Shown here: one piece after another, positions 46,902-55,898 of the stretch
Position numbering within the stretch: position 1 is the stretch's first letter
Layout of the letters: each line of letters begins with the position of its first letter
Source of the DNA: Bacillus mycoides
GTDB taxonomy: Bacteria; Bacillota; Bacilli; Bacillales; Bacillaceae_G
DNA length: 64,000 nucleotides
Reading direction: 5' to 3'
Assembly: GCF_001757995.1 (NCBI RefSeq)
Contig: NZ_LXLV01000020.1
Span: forward strand, 124,001-188,000
The notes under the pieces: generated by a model
Seen by the model: only the letters and a program-made list of their open reading frames with translations
Databases searched by the model: none
What the model was told of the DNA's origin: nothing
Position numbers and translations under genes: made by a program

Positions 46902-48839
46902 ATGTTTACTGAGAATAGGTTACCATTTGAAGTAGGAAAACAAGATAATTTTTACGATAAGTTGAATGAGTGGATTGGAGATGTGTTTTACGACATTCTT
47001 CCGGAAAAAGGCTTTGAAGAGCGTGATGAACAGATTTTTATGGCGTTTCAGTTAGAGCGCGCTTTCCAAGAGAAGAAAGTTATGTTTGCAGAAGCAGGTG
47101 TAGGAACAGGGAAAACAATTGTATATCTTCTATATGCAATTTGTTATGCACGTTATACAGGGAAGCCAGCTATTATCGCTTGTGCAGATGAAACGTTAAT
47201 TGAGCAGCTTGTGAAAGAAGAAGGAGACATTGCTAAGTTATCTGAAGCATTAGGGCTATCTGTTGATGTTAGACTTGCAAAATCAATGGATAATTATTTA
47301 TGTTTGCGTAAACTTGAAGATGTTATGAGTGGACGAGCTCCAGAAGTAATTGAAGATGTATATTACGAATTACCTCAGTTCGTATTCGATCATGGTACGA
47401 TGCAGAACTTTACTCACTATGGTGATCGAAAAGAATTTCCACTGTTAAATGACGAGGAATGGTCAAAGGTAAACTGGGATTACTTCCAAGATTGCTTCAC
47501 TTGTGATTCTCGTCATCGTTGTGGTCAAACACTTTCTCGTGAACATTATCGTAAAGCTGCAGATTTAATTATTTGTTCTCAAGACTTCTATATGGATCAT
47601 ATTTGGACATATGATGCACGTAAACGTGAAGGGCAAATTCCGTTATTACCAGAAAGTAGCTGCGTTGTATTCGATGAAGGACATCTTGTAGAGTATGCAG
47701 CGCAAAAAGCTTTAACATACCGTTTAAAGCAAACGATGATGGAGCAACTTTTAACGAGATTATTACAAAACGATATTCGTGAAGAGTTCGCACATTTAGT
47801 AGAAGAAACAATTTGGCAAACTGAACAATTCTTTGGGGTACTACAAGAGAATAAAAAGGAAATTGAAGGTTCTGATCGTTTAGAAATTACTGTGACAGAA
47901 AAGGTAACTGCAGAAGCGAAAAGACTTTATGCGAAAATCGGTGAAGTCGGTGATGCATTAGTATTTGAAAGTGAAATGCATACAGTAAACACATACGATT
48001 TAAATATCGTTGATGAGCATTTAGATGTGTTAGAGCATTCACTTCGTCTTTTCATGCACGAGAAAAATGTAATTACGTGGGGTGAAGAAAGTGATGGTGC
48101 CTTCACGTTAGTTATTATGCCGCGTGCAGTTGAAGAAGTGTTACAAGAAAAAGTATTCTCGAAGAAGATTCCATATATTTTCTCTTCTGCGACATTATCT
48201 GACAATGATTCGTTCGCATTTACTGCAAATAGTCTAGGGGTAAAAGATTACTTATCATTCTCAGTTGCCTCACCGTTTGATTATGAAGAGCAAATGACAG
48301 TAAACTTACTATCACATACGAAAGAAAATGAATGGGAAAGAAAGTGTCAATATACACTTGAAAATATCCAAAAAACAAATGGACGTACGCTTGTATTATT
48401 CCGTACAATGCAAGAACTTGCAGCGTTCAAAGAGTATGTAAGTAAAGAGCAAATGTCGGTTCCGTTCTTATATGAAGGGGATCAGGAAATTAGTCAGCTA
48501 GTTTCTCGTTTCCAAAATGAAGAAGAGACTGTACTTTGTGCTGTGCATTTATGGGAAGGTTTAGATATTCCTGGTTCATCATTATCACACGTTATTATTT
48601 GGTCATTACCATTCCCTCCAAACGATCCTGTGTTTGAAGCGAAACGTAAACATGTAAATGATCCGTTCTGGGATGTAGATGTACCGTATATGATTTTACG
48701 TCTTCGTCAAGGAATTGGACGTTTAATTCGTACAAGTGAAGATAAAGGTGCTATATCATTATTCTTATCAGATAATGAAGATGAAAAAGTGATAGAAGCA
48801 GTGAAGAAAGTGCTTCCGGTAGAAGGAAAAGTACTTTAA
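46902..48839 (+). CDS. ypvA: DinG-family helicase YpvA with an iron-sulfur domain
   Basis: The 645-aa protein is a superfamily 2 DNA helicase of the XPD/DinG type without the exonuclease domain of DinG. It has the P-loop AGVGTGKT near residue 64, an FDEGH box near residue 257, and QGIGRLIR near residue 604. Four cysteines fit an XPD-type 4Fe-4S cluster: one in NYLCLRK near residue 133 and three in CFTCDSRHRC near residues 199-208. It probably unwinds branched DNA or R-loops. I chose ATG 46902 behind TTGGAGGC. Confidence 0.9.
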   Translation: MFTENRLPFEVGKQDNFYDKLNEWIGDVFYDILPEKGFEERDEQIFMAFQLERAFQEKKVMFAEAGVGTGKTIVYLLYAICYARYTGKPAIIACADETLIEQLVKEEGDIAKLSEALGLSVDVRLAKSMDNYLCLRKLEDVMSGRAPEVIEDVYYELPQFVFDHGTMQNFTHYGDRKEFPLLNDEEWSKVNWDYFQDCFTCDSRHRCGQTLSREHYRKAADLIICSQDFYMDHIWTYDARKREGQIPLLPESSCVVFDEGHLVEYAAQKALTYRLKQTMMEQLLTRLLQNDIREEFAHLVEETIWQTEQFFGVLQENKKEIEGSDRLEITVTEKVTAEAKRLYAKIGEVGDALVFESEMHTVNTYDLNIVDEHLDVLEHSLRLFMHEKNVITWGEESDGAFTLVIMPRAVEEVLQEKVFSKKIPYIFSSATLSDNDSFAFTANSLGVKDYLSFSVASPFDYEEQMTVNLLSHTKENEWERKCQYTLENIQKTNGRTLVLFRTMQELAAFKEYVSKEQMSVPFLYEGDQEISQLVSRFQNEEETVLCAVHLWEGLDIPGSSLSHVIIWSLPFPPNDPVFEAKRKHVNDPFWDVDVPYMILRLRQGIGRLIRTSEDKGAISLFLSDNEDEKVIEAVKKVLPVEGKVL

Positions 48840-48860
48840 GCGAAAAAATGTTGTAGGGAA

Positions 48861-48888
48861 AAGTTTGGCACTTGCCAAGCTTTTTTTC
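48861..48888 (+). terminator. Terminator after ypvA
   Basis: The stem agtttggca / tgccaagct is followed by seven T residues. Confidence 0.9.
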
Positions 48889-48957
48889 TATTAGAAAAGG
48901 AATTTATGTTTTAATGTCGAAATAAGGTTGAGGTAGAAAAAGGAGGTTTTTTATACT

Positions 48958-50475
48958 ATGACAGTTGCTACATATGAAGTAGAAAAACAATTTTTAGCAT
49001 ATGTGAAGAAGATAGAGAATTATGGAGAAGCATTGAGCTTAATGTTTTGGGATTTAAGAACAGGTGCACCAAAGCAAGGAGTAGACCAGCGTTCAGAAGT
49101 AATTGGAATGCTTTCATCCGAAGTGTTTGCGATGTCGACTTCAGATGAGATGGGGAACTATTTAACTGAACTAGAATCTTTAATTGTTGAAAATAAACTT
49201 TCTGAAACGACAAAGAAAATGGTTGAAGAGTGTCGTAAAGAATATGATAGAAATAAGAAAATTCCACAAGCAGAATATGAAGCGTATGTGAAATTAGAAG
49301 CGAAAGCGGAAAGTGTATGGGAAGAAGCTCGCGAAAAATCTGACTTCGAAATGTTCCGTCCGTATTTAGAAAAAATTGTTGAATTCAAAAAGAAGTTTAT
49401 TACATATTGGGGTTACGAAACGTACAAATATAACACGCTATTAGACATGTATGAGCCGGGGATCACAGTAGAAGTGTTAGATCACGTATTTGGTCAACTA
49501 CGTGAACGTATCGTTCCGCTTGTGAAAGAAATTTCTGAGTCTAAAAAAGAATTAAAAACAAATGCTTTATCCGAACATTTTTCAAAAGAAAAACAAAAGA
49601 ATTTTACTTTAGAGTTATTAAAACAATTGAACTATAACTTTGAAGCGGGTCGTCTTGATGAAACGGTACATCCTTTTGAAATTACATTAAATAGAGGGGA
49701 TGTTCGTATTACGACTCGTTACGATGAGAAGGACTTCCGTATGGCTGTTTTCGGCACGATTCATGAATGTGGTCATGCTGTATATGAGCAAAATGTTGCA
49801 GAGGAACTAGAAGGAACACCGCTTTGCAGTGGAACATCAATGGGAATTCACGAGTCACAATCGTTATTCTTTGAAAACTTCATTGGCCGTAATAAGTCGT
49901 TTTGGAAGAAAAACTATGGTTTGTTAAAACGATATAGCGACGGTCAATTTGACGGCGTATCAGTAGACGAGTTTTATGATGCGATTAATGAATCAAAACC
50001 ATCCTTTATCCGTATAGAAGCCGATGAACTTACATATCCGCTTCATGTTATGGTTCGCTATGAGCTGGAGAAAGAATTATTTGATGGCACACTACAAGTA
50101 AAGGACTTACCAGCGGCATGGAATGATAAGATGGAAACTTATTTAGGTATTCGTCCAGAGAATGATGCACAAGGTGTATTACAAGACGTTCACTGGGCTG
50201 GTGGTTCATTTGGATATTTCCCATCTTATGCGCTTGGTTATATGTATGCAGCGCAATTTAAACATAGGATGCTAAAGGATATTCCAAACTTTGATGCATT
50301 ATTAGAAGAAGGAAACGTGACACCAATTCGTGAATGGTTAACAGAGAATATTCACCAATACGGCAAAACGAAAAAACCACTTGAAATTTTAAAAGATGTG
50401 ACAGGTGAAGGTTTAAATGCAAACTACTTAGCTGATTATTTAGAAGCTAAATATAAAGAGATTTATGAGTTATAA
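48958..50475 (+). CDS. ypwA: Metallocarboxypeptidase, M32 (Taq carboxypeptidase) family
   Basis: The 505-aa product is an M32 zinc carboxypeptidase that removes C-terminal residues from peptides. It has HECGHAVYEQ (the HExxH zinc site) near residue 268, GIHESQS near residue 297 with the third ligand, and the family's DVHWAGGSFGYFPSYALG near residue 406. The length is that of the family. AAAGGAGG precedes ATG 48958. It stands alone between two terminators. Confidence 0.95.
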   Translation: MTVATYEVEKQFLAYVKKIENYGEALSLMFWDLRTGAPKQGVDQRSEVIGMLSSEVFAMSTSDEMGNYLTELESLIVENKLSETTKKMVEECRKEYDRNKKIPQAEYEAYVKLEAKAESVWEEAREKSDFEMFRPYLEKIVEFKKKFITYWGYETYKYNTLLDMYEPGITVEVLDHVFGQLRERIVPLVKEISESKKELKTNALSEHFSKEKQKNFTLELLKQLNYNFEAGRLDETVHPFEITLNRGDVRITTRYDEKDFRMAVFGTIHECGHAVYEQNVAEELEGTPLCSGTSMGIHESQSLFFENFIGRNKSFWKKNYGLLKRYSDGQFDGVSVDEFYDAINESKPSFIRIEADELTYPLHVMVRYELEKELFDGTLQVKDLPAAWNDKMETYLGIRPENDAQGVLQDVHWAGGSFGYFPSYALGYMYAAQFKHRMLKDIPNFDALLEEGNVTPIREWLTENIHQYGKTKKPLEILKDVTGEGLNANYLADYLEAKYKEIYEL

Positions 50476-50478
50476 AAC

Positions 50479-50506
50479 AGGAGCTGCTTAATTGCAGCTC
50501 TTTTTT
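50479..50506 (+). terminator. Terminator after ypwA
   Basis: The stem gagctgc / gcagctc with a 6-nt loop is followed by six T residues. Confidence 0.9.
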
Positions 50507-50523
50507 ATGAGGGAGTGAGAGAA

Positions 50524-50997
50524 ATGGGCTATATGTTTACAGTAATGTCGCAAGCGGAAGCAGAAGAAATTGCATACAACTGGCATTATGAAGGGGAGTA
50601 TTCTTTTTATGATATAGAGGCAGATCAAGAGGATTTAGCTGAATTTTTACATGATGAGAGTAGAGGGGACGACACATTTGCTGTGAAGGAAAATGGTACT
50701 CTTATTGGCTTTTTTAGCTTTTGCAGAATAAATAGTCGAACGGTTGATATCGGACTAGGAATGAGACCTAATATAACTGGAAATGGATTCGGTTTAAAGT
50801 TCGTAAAAGCTGGACTAGATTTTAGTGAAGAAAAATATGGTTGTAACTATATAACACTATCAGTAGCGACATTTAATGAAAGGGCAATCAAAGTATATAA
50901 AAAAGCAGGGTTCGAAGCAGTTGGAACGTTTATTCAAAAAACGAATGGCAGTTGTTTTGAGTTTTTGAAAATGAACTATATATGTAAAAATGATTAA
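50524..50997 (+). CDS. GNAT family N-acetyltransferase
   Basis: The 157-aa product has the acetyl-CoA fold: a central sheet including FAVKENGTLIGFFSF near residue 52, a beta-bulge RPNITGNGFGLKFV in the acetyl-CoA-binding position near residue 81, and NERAIKVYKKAGFE near residue 120. The substrate is unknown. I chose ATG 50524 behind GGGAGTGA, which gives the family-like N-terminus. Confidence 0.88.
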   Translation: MGYMFTVMSQAEAEEIAYNWHYEGEYSFYDIEADQEDLAEFLHDESRGDDTFAVKENGTLIGFFSFCRINSRTVDIGLGMRPNITGNGFGLKFVKAGLDFSEEKYGCNYITLSVATFNERAIKVYKKAGFEAVGTFIQKTNGSCFEFLKMNYICKND

Positions 50998-50998
50998 G

Positions 50999-51026
50999 AA
51001 ACAGAAGGGGGCTTCTGTTTTTTTTA
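50999..51026 (+). terminator. Terminator after the acetyltransferase gene
   Basis: The stem aaacagaag / cttctgttt with loop gggg is followed by T residues. Confidence 0.88.
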
Positions 51027-51152
51027 TTTTGATGTAGAAATAAATGATGTTTGTTTTTGTACTTGTTGTAATTAGAAGTTTTGAAATTTTGGAAGAGGAT
51101 GTGTATGATTGAAGTTTAGTAGCAAATAGCAAGTTTAGTAAGGAGAGGTAGT

Positions 51153-51899
51153 ATGATTACAATTAAAACGAAAAATGAAATAGATTTGATGCATGAATCT
51201 GGGAAGTTACTAGCTTCTTGTCATAGAGAAATTGCAAAAATGCTGAAACCAGGTATCACTACACAAGAAATTGATACGTTTGTTGAAGTATATTTAGAAG
51301 AGCATGGTGCCAGATCCGAACAGAAAGGGTATAACGATTATCCATACGCAATATGTGCATCTGTGAACAATGAAATGTGTCATGGGTTTCCAACAGATGT
51401 TCCTTTAAGTGAAGGAGATATTGTGACGATTGACATGGTAGTAAACTTAAATGGTGCGCTTTCGGATTCGGCATGGACATATACAGTTGGCGATATTTCT
51501 AATGAAGCAAAAAGGTTATTGTTAGTAGCTGAGAGTGCATTGTACAAAGGGATTGATCAAGCGGTAATCGGTAATCATGTAGGAGATATTGGCCATGCAA
51601 TTGAAAGTTATGCAAATGCTGAAGGTTTTTCTGTCGCAAGAGATTTTACGGGACATGGAATTGGTAAAGAGATTCATGAAGAACCAGCAATTTTTCATTT
51701 TGGTAAACCAGGGCAAGGGCCTAAGCTACAAGAAGGAATGGTAATTACAATTGAACCTATTGTAAATGCCGGTATGCGATATTCTAAAGTAGATTTAAAC
51801 GGATGGACTGCACGGACGATGGATGGGAAATTATCTGCACAATATGAGCATACAATTGCGATTACGAAGGATGGTCCTATCATATTAACGACGTTGTAA
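51153..51899 (+). CDS. map: Methionine aminopeptidase, type I
   Basis: This dinuclear metal enzyme removes the initiator methionine from nascent proteins. The 248-aa product has GYNDYPYAICASVNNEMCHG near residue 58, metal-ligand aspartates in VTIDMVVNLNGALSD near residue 91, the histidine in GHGIGKEIHEEP near residue 169, and glutamates in TIEPIVNAG and YEHT near the end. It has no zinc-finger extension. Bacillus genomes carry more than one map gene; this one is outside the ribosomal protein operon and probably corresponds to the second copy. TAAGGAGAGG precedes ATG 51153. Confidence 0.94.
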   Translation: MITIKTKNEIDLMHESGKLLASCHREIAKMLKPGITTQEIDTFVEVYLEEHGARSEQKGYNDYPYAICASVNNEMCHGFPTDVPLSEGDIVTIDMVVNLNGALSDSAWTYTVGDISNEAKRLLLVAESALYKGIDQAVIGNHVGDIGHAIESYANAEGFSVARDFTGHGIGKEIHEEPAIFHFGKPGQGPKLQEGMVITIEPIVNAGMRYSKVDLNGWTARTMDGKLSAQYEHTIAITKDGPIILTTL

Positions 51900-51977
51900 T
51901 ATGAAATGTGAAAGTTGGGAAAACTCGAACGAAAACGGTGTTTTCATAAAATTCGTACGTGTTTTTTCGATAAATGC

Positions 51978-52006
51978 TTTTCAAAGTGAAAAAAGTGCGT
52001 TATAAT
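51978..52006 (+). promoter_or_regulatory. Promoter of the xpt-pbuX riboswitch transcript
   Basis: TTTTCA and TATAAT are separated by 17 bp; the start would be near 52013, 20 bases before the aptamer. Confidence 0.65.
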
Positions 52007-52032
52007 CCTTCTATAAATAAATAAGTTAGCTA

Positions 52033-52103
52033 CACTCATATAATCGCGGGGATATGGCCTGCAAGTTTCTACCGAAGTACCTTAAATACTTTGACTATGA
52101 GTG
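52033..52103 (+). ncRNA. Guanine riboswitch aptamer
   Basis: The P1 stem pairs CACTCATA (52033-52040) with TATGAGTG (52096-52103). In between are the purine-riboswitch core elements TAATCGCG, GATATGG, AGTTTCTACC and GACTATG. The specificity base in the last element is C (52095), which selects guanine or hypoxanthine rather than adenine. It is followed by the terminator at 52143. Confidence 0.95.
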
Positions 52104-52128
52104 AGGACGAATATATTTGCTTGTTTAG

Positions 52129-52818
<690 letters not shown>

Positions 52819-52820
52819 CG

Positions 52821-54143
52821 ATGAAGCAGCACCCATTTAAAATCGCATCGCTCGGCATTCAGCACATGCTTGCAATGTACGCTGGAGCAATTATTGTTCC
52901 GCTTATTGTCGGCGGGGGACTTGGTTTAAATCAACAAGAATTAACGTATTTAGTATCCATTGATTTATTAATGTGCGGCGTTGCAACGATTTTACAAGCA
53001 TTATCAAATCGCTTCTTCGGTATTGGGCTTCCAGTTGTACTTGGTTGTACATTTACAGCGGTGGGACCGATGATTGCAATTGGTAAACAATACGGCGTGT
53101 CCTCTATATATGGAGCAATTATTGCTGCAGGATTATTTGTTGTTATTTTCGCGAAATTATTTGGGAAGCTTGTAAAACTGTTTCCTCCTGTTGTAACAGG
53201 ATCTGTCGTTACAGTCATTGGGGTTACACTTGTTCCGGCAGCTATTAATGATATGGCTGGAGGAGTTGGAAGCAAAGATTTTGGAAGTTTAGAAAATTTA
53301 GCTTTAGCATTTGGTGTTTTATTATTTATCATTATTATGTATCGTTTCTTTGACGGATTTATCCGTTCAATCTCTATATTACTTGGTCTTTTGTTCGGTA
53401 CAATCGTTGCAGCATTTATGGGGAAAGTAAGCTTGCAAGCGGTTGGAGAGGCAGATTGGTTCCACGGTATTCAGCCGTTTTACTTCGGTACACCAACATT
53501 TGAATTAACGCCAATTATTACGATGATTCTCGTTGCTTGCGTAGGAATTGTGGAAGCAACAGGTGTATATTTTGCATTATCTGATATTTGCAATAAAAAG
53601 ATCGGTGAAAAAGAATTAACAAAAGGTTATCGCGCAGAAGGATTAGCAATGGTTCTAGGTGGTATTTTTAACGCATTTCCATACACAACATATTCTCAAA
53701 ACGTAGGCCTTGTTCAATTAACTGGAGTAAGAAATCGCGTTATTATCTATACTTGTGGTGGTATGTTAATTGCTCTTGGGTTTATTCCTAAAATCGCAGC
53801 CATTACAACAATTATTCCGAAATCAGTACTTGGCGGTGCGATGTTAGCAATGTTCGGCATGGTCATGGCGTATGGCATTAAAATGTTAAGCAGTGTTGAT
53901 TTTGGAAAACAAGAGAATTTACTAATCGTTGCATGTTCTGTCGGAATCGGACTTGGTGTTACAGTCGTTCCAACATTATTCTCACAGCTTCCGGAAAACA
54001 TTCGTATTTTAACTGATAACGGAATTGTACTTGGAAGTGCATCAGCAGTACTTTTAAATATTGTATTTAATATGGTGCCGCAGCGTAAAGTGAAAGTAAA
54101 AGAAGAGCCAGTTCCGATGCAAAGTGCAGTAAGAGAAGCGTAA
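52821..54143 (+). CDS. pbuX: Xanthine permease
   Basis: The 440-aa protein is a nucleobase:cation symporter 2 family permease with about 12 to 14 membrane segments. Family motifs include GIQHMLAMYAGAIIVPLI near residue 13 and QNVGLVQLTGVRNR near residue 293. It imports xanthine for Xpt. ATG 52821 follows GCGGAGGTG within the xpt end. The riboswitch controls both genes. Confidence 0.96.
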   Translation: MKQHPFKIASLGIQHMLAMYAGAIIVPLIVGGGLGLNQQELTYLVSIDLLMCGVATILQALSNRFFGIGLPVVLGCTFTAVGPMIAIGKQYGVSSIYGAIIAAGLFVVIFAKLFGKLVKLFPPVVTGSVVTVIGVTLVPAAINDMAGGVGSKDFGSLENLALAFGVLLFIIIMYRFFDGFIRSISILLGLLFGTIVAAFMGKVSLQAVGEADWFHGIQPFYFGTPTFELTPIITMILVACVGIVEATGVYFALSDICNKKIGEKELTKGYRAEGLAMVLGGIFNAFPYTTYSQNVGLVQLTGVRNRVIIYTCGGMLIALGFIPKIAAITTIIPKSVLGGAMLAMFGMVMAYGIKMLSSVDFGKQENLLIVACSVGIGLGVTVVPTLFSQLPENIRILTDNGIVLGSASAVLLNIVFNMVPQRKVKVKEEPVPMQSAVREA

Positions 54144-54177
54144 AAAAGCAAGGTCTCATTACGAGACCTTGCTTTTC
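54143..54177. terminator. Bidirectional terminator between pbuX and the DUF418 gene
   Basis: The stem agcaaggtctc / gagaccttgct with loop attac has A and T tracts on both sides. Confidence 0.92.
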
Positions 54178-55322
54178 TTTTTAAGTGGCATCATCTTACC
54201 GTACGTACCAAGGCGCCAAATGTATTCAAGTGGCCCGTATTGATAACGAGAAAGCCAACAGCGGCTAATGAAGATTTGTAGCGTGTAGAAACCGATGCAA
54301 AATAGTGGTCCGACCCATAATGGAGCGGGATAATAATTTTTGAAAAATAGACCGAATACAAGTAACGTAACAATTGTATGCGTGATGTAATTTGTTAACG
54401 CCATTCGTCCGACATATTGGAATGGGCGTAATAATTTTTGCCATCTTTCTTTTTGTAATAAGCGCATGAGTGTGAAAATGTAGAAGATGAATAATGTTTT
54501 TCCGCTAAACATTGTAAAGGCACTCATGTAAATCGGATCATAAGGTTGTTTTGACAAGAAATAACGAACCATAAAGAACCACATTGGTAATGTTAAAACG
54601 AACATAATAATTTGCCATTTTTTTAGTTTTGGATCTAATTCTTTTGAGCGGCGGAAAATATCTTTTTTGCCAGCATATAAACCAAGCAAAAATAATCCAA
54701 CTGTTTCTGGAAGCATGAATGCACTTAGCCCAATTGCTTCAGAATAAAACGCATGGAAACGATTTTGTATTTGTAACATCCAGTCCTCTAATGGCATGAT
54801 TGGTAAGGAGAGTCCTAGCTCATCTCTTGGCATTAAGGCAATTCCGATGCTAGTAATTAGCATTAAAAATTGAAAAATGCTTAGTAAAACTAATGCCCAA
54901 ATCAAAATAGTACGAGGTTCTCTCTTATAAAATAACAATAAGAAAAACCCAGTGATTGCATAAGTATGTAAGATGTCTCCATCCCATAAAAGAACGTAAT
55001 GCAAGAAACCAAATAATAATAAAATGAGAAGACGGCGAACAAACAAAGTTTTTGGACGATCTGTTTTCGCCTCAGCACGATTCATAAAGATATAAAAACC
55101 TAATCCGAATAAAAACGAAAAAATAGTATAAAATTTCGTTTGAATAAACATATCGTAAAATAGGCGGATGTAGCTGTCTACTCCTTCGTAAATTCCTGAA
55201 ATTTCACTTGAGTCAACTCCGGCAATAACTGGCCAGTTAACAAGAAAAATACCGAGTACAGCTATTCCTCTAATAATATCGATAGAGTGTACCCTCTCGC
55301 CTTGTGAAAAATTTTGTGTCAT
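54159..55322 (-). CDS. DUF418 family membrane protein
   Basis: The 387-aa protein has about eight to ten membrane segments. The N-terminus SIDIIRGIAVLGIFLVNW (residues about 13-30) and the C-terminal block starting near MALTNYITHT (about residue 296) are typical of the DUF418/YeiB family. The function is unknown; an acyl- or solute-transport role has been suggested for relatives but nothing here shows it. I chose ATG 55322 behind TAAGGAGG on the minus strand. The frame is open for another 128 codons upstream, with no family similarity. Confidence 0.87.
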   Translation of the reverse strand: MTQNFSQGERVHSIDIIRGIAVLGIFLVNWPVIAGVDSSEISGIYEGVDSYIRLFYDMFIQTKFYTIFSFLFGLGFYIFMNRAEAKTDRPKTLFVRRLLILLLFGFLHYVLLWDGDILHTYAITGFFLLLFYKREPRTILIWALVLLSIFQFLMLITSIGIALMPRDELGLSLPIMPLEDWMLQIQNRFHAFYSEAIGLSAFMLPETVGLFLLGLYAGKKDIFRRSKELDPKLKKWQIIMFVLTLPMWFFMVRYFLSKQPYDPIYMSAFTMFSGKTLFIFYIFTLMRLLQKERWQKLLRPFQYVGRMALTNYITHTIVTLLVFGLFFKNYYPAPLWVGPLFCIGFYTLQIFISRCWLSRYQYGPLEYIWRLGTYGKMMPLKKKSKVS

Positions 55323-55428
55323 TATTTTCCTCCTTATTAAGTAATTCCCTTTTATTATACAAAATGTAAAGGGGAGGGTATATAGGTTATTTCCAATTTT
55401 TAAAACTGTTAAGATGTGTGTTATGAGA

Positions 55429-55509
55429 TATAATAAGAGTGCACAGCAAGTTTTAAACTTCTTTAAAACAGGCAGTAAAGCTCCTTTTCCCGAAGGAGCT
55501 TTCTTTTTT
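55429..55509 (+). ncRNA. Candidate short RNA with its own terminator
   Basis: A TATAAT at 55429-55434 has a weak -35 (ctgtta at 55406-55411). About 70 bp later a strong terminator (stem aaagctcctt / aaggagcttt at 55477-55502, then T residues) closes the unit. Only a non-convincing frame lies between. A transcript of about 65 nt is possible. It is just upstream of the Fur-box promoter, so the hairpin may instead simply insulate that promoter from leftward neighbours. Confidence 0.3.
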
Positions 55510-55518
55510 AGAAAATTG

Positions 55519-55547
55519 TTGATAATGATTCTCTTTAATGATAAAAT
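55519..55547 (+). promoter_or_regulatory. Sigma-A promoter overlapped by a Fur-like sequence
   Basis: TTGATA and TAAAAT are 17 bp apart, and TGA before TAAAAT forms an extended -10. The -35 lies within TGATAATGATTCTC, which resembles half of a Fur box. Confidence 0.7.
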
Positions 55548-55558
55548 GTATTCAAAAG

Positions 55559-55573
55559 TGATAATCATTATCA
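55559..55573 (+). promoter_or_regulatory. Fur box
   Basis: TGATAATCATTATCA is a perfect 7-1-7 inverted repeat of the Bacillus Fur consensus. It lies about 12 bp after the -10 and 20 bp before the small reading frame, where a bound repressor would block transcription under iron-replete conditions. Confidence 0.88.
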
Positions 55574-55593
55574 AAAAAGGTTGGTGTGTTAAT

Positions 55594-55680
55594 ATGGTGT
55601 ATGCACTTGTTGCAGGAACGATTGCTATATATGTTGGTGTTACAAAGTATGTATTAAATGGAGTAGGAACAACAAAATGA
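55594..55680 (+). CDS. Fur-controlled 28-residue peptide
   Basis: The frame starts at ATG 55594 and encodes 28 residues, mostly hydrophobic (MVYALVAGTIAIYVGV at the start) with a short polar end (NGVGTTK). It would form a single membrane helix. A GGTG site is modest. A terminator follows at 55693. B. subtilis also has Fur-controlled peptides of similar size, such as FbpC, but I cannot confirm homology. The regulatory context is stronger evidence than the frame itself. Confidence 0.55.
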   Translation: MVYALVAGTIAIYVGVTKYVLNGVGTTK

Positions 55681-55692
55681 ATAATATTACAT

Positions 55693-55738
55693 AAAATCCC
55701 TTTCATCTGTAAAAAGAATGAAAGGGATTTTTTATTTT
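55693..55738 (+). terminator. Terminator after the Fur-controlled peptide gene
   Basis: The stem aaatccctttcat / atgaaagggattt with a 12-nt loop is followed by T residues. Confidence 0.9.
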
Positions 55739-55770
55739 TGATGTGAATATGCTGAAAATTTAGTATGATA

Positions 55771-55865
55771 ATAAAGTGAAACTTTAATCAGTGGGGAGGT
55801 CTATCCCTCGCTGATTATTAGCCCACACGAAACGGGCTGTTACTGCCCACAAATAGCGGGATAAA
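55771..55865 (-). repeat. Short bcr1-type element, 95 bp
   Basis: Read on the minus strand, it starts TTTATCCCGCTATTTGTGGG, continues to GTGGGCTAATAATCAG, and ends CCCCACTGATTAAAGTTTCA then CTTTAT. These ends match the 159-bp bcr1 at 40985. It lacks the central 60 or so bases, so it is an internally deleted form. TTTAT occurs at both borders. It lies 34 bp before dynA. Confidence 0.75.
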
Positions 55866-55898
55866 GTATATACATCTTGGATAAAGGGGAACAAGGGG

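Noticed and set aside
55323-55706. 128-codon N-terminal extension of the DUF418 gene
   Set aside because: It covers the Fur-controlled unit on the other strand, and a strong ribosome binding site supports ATG 55322.
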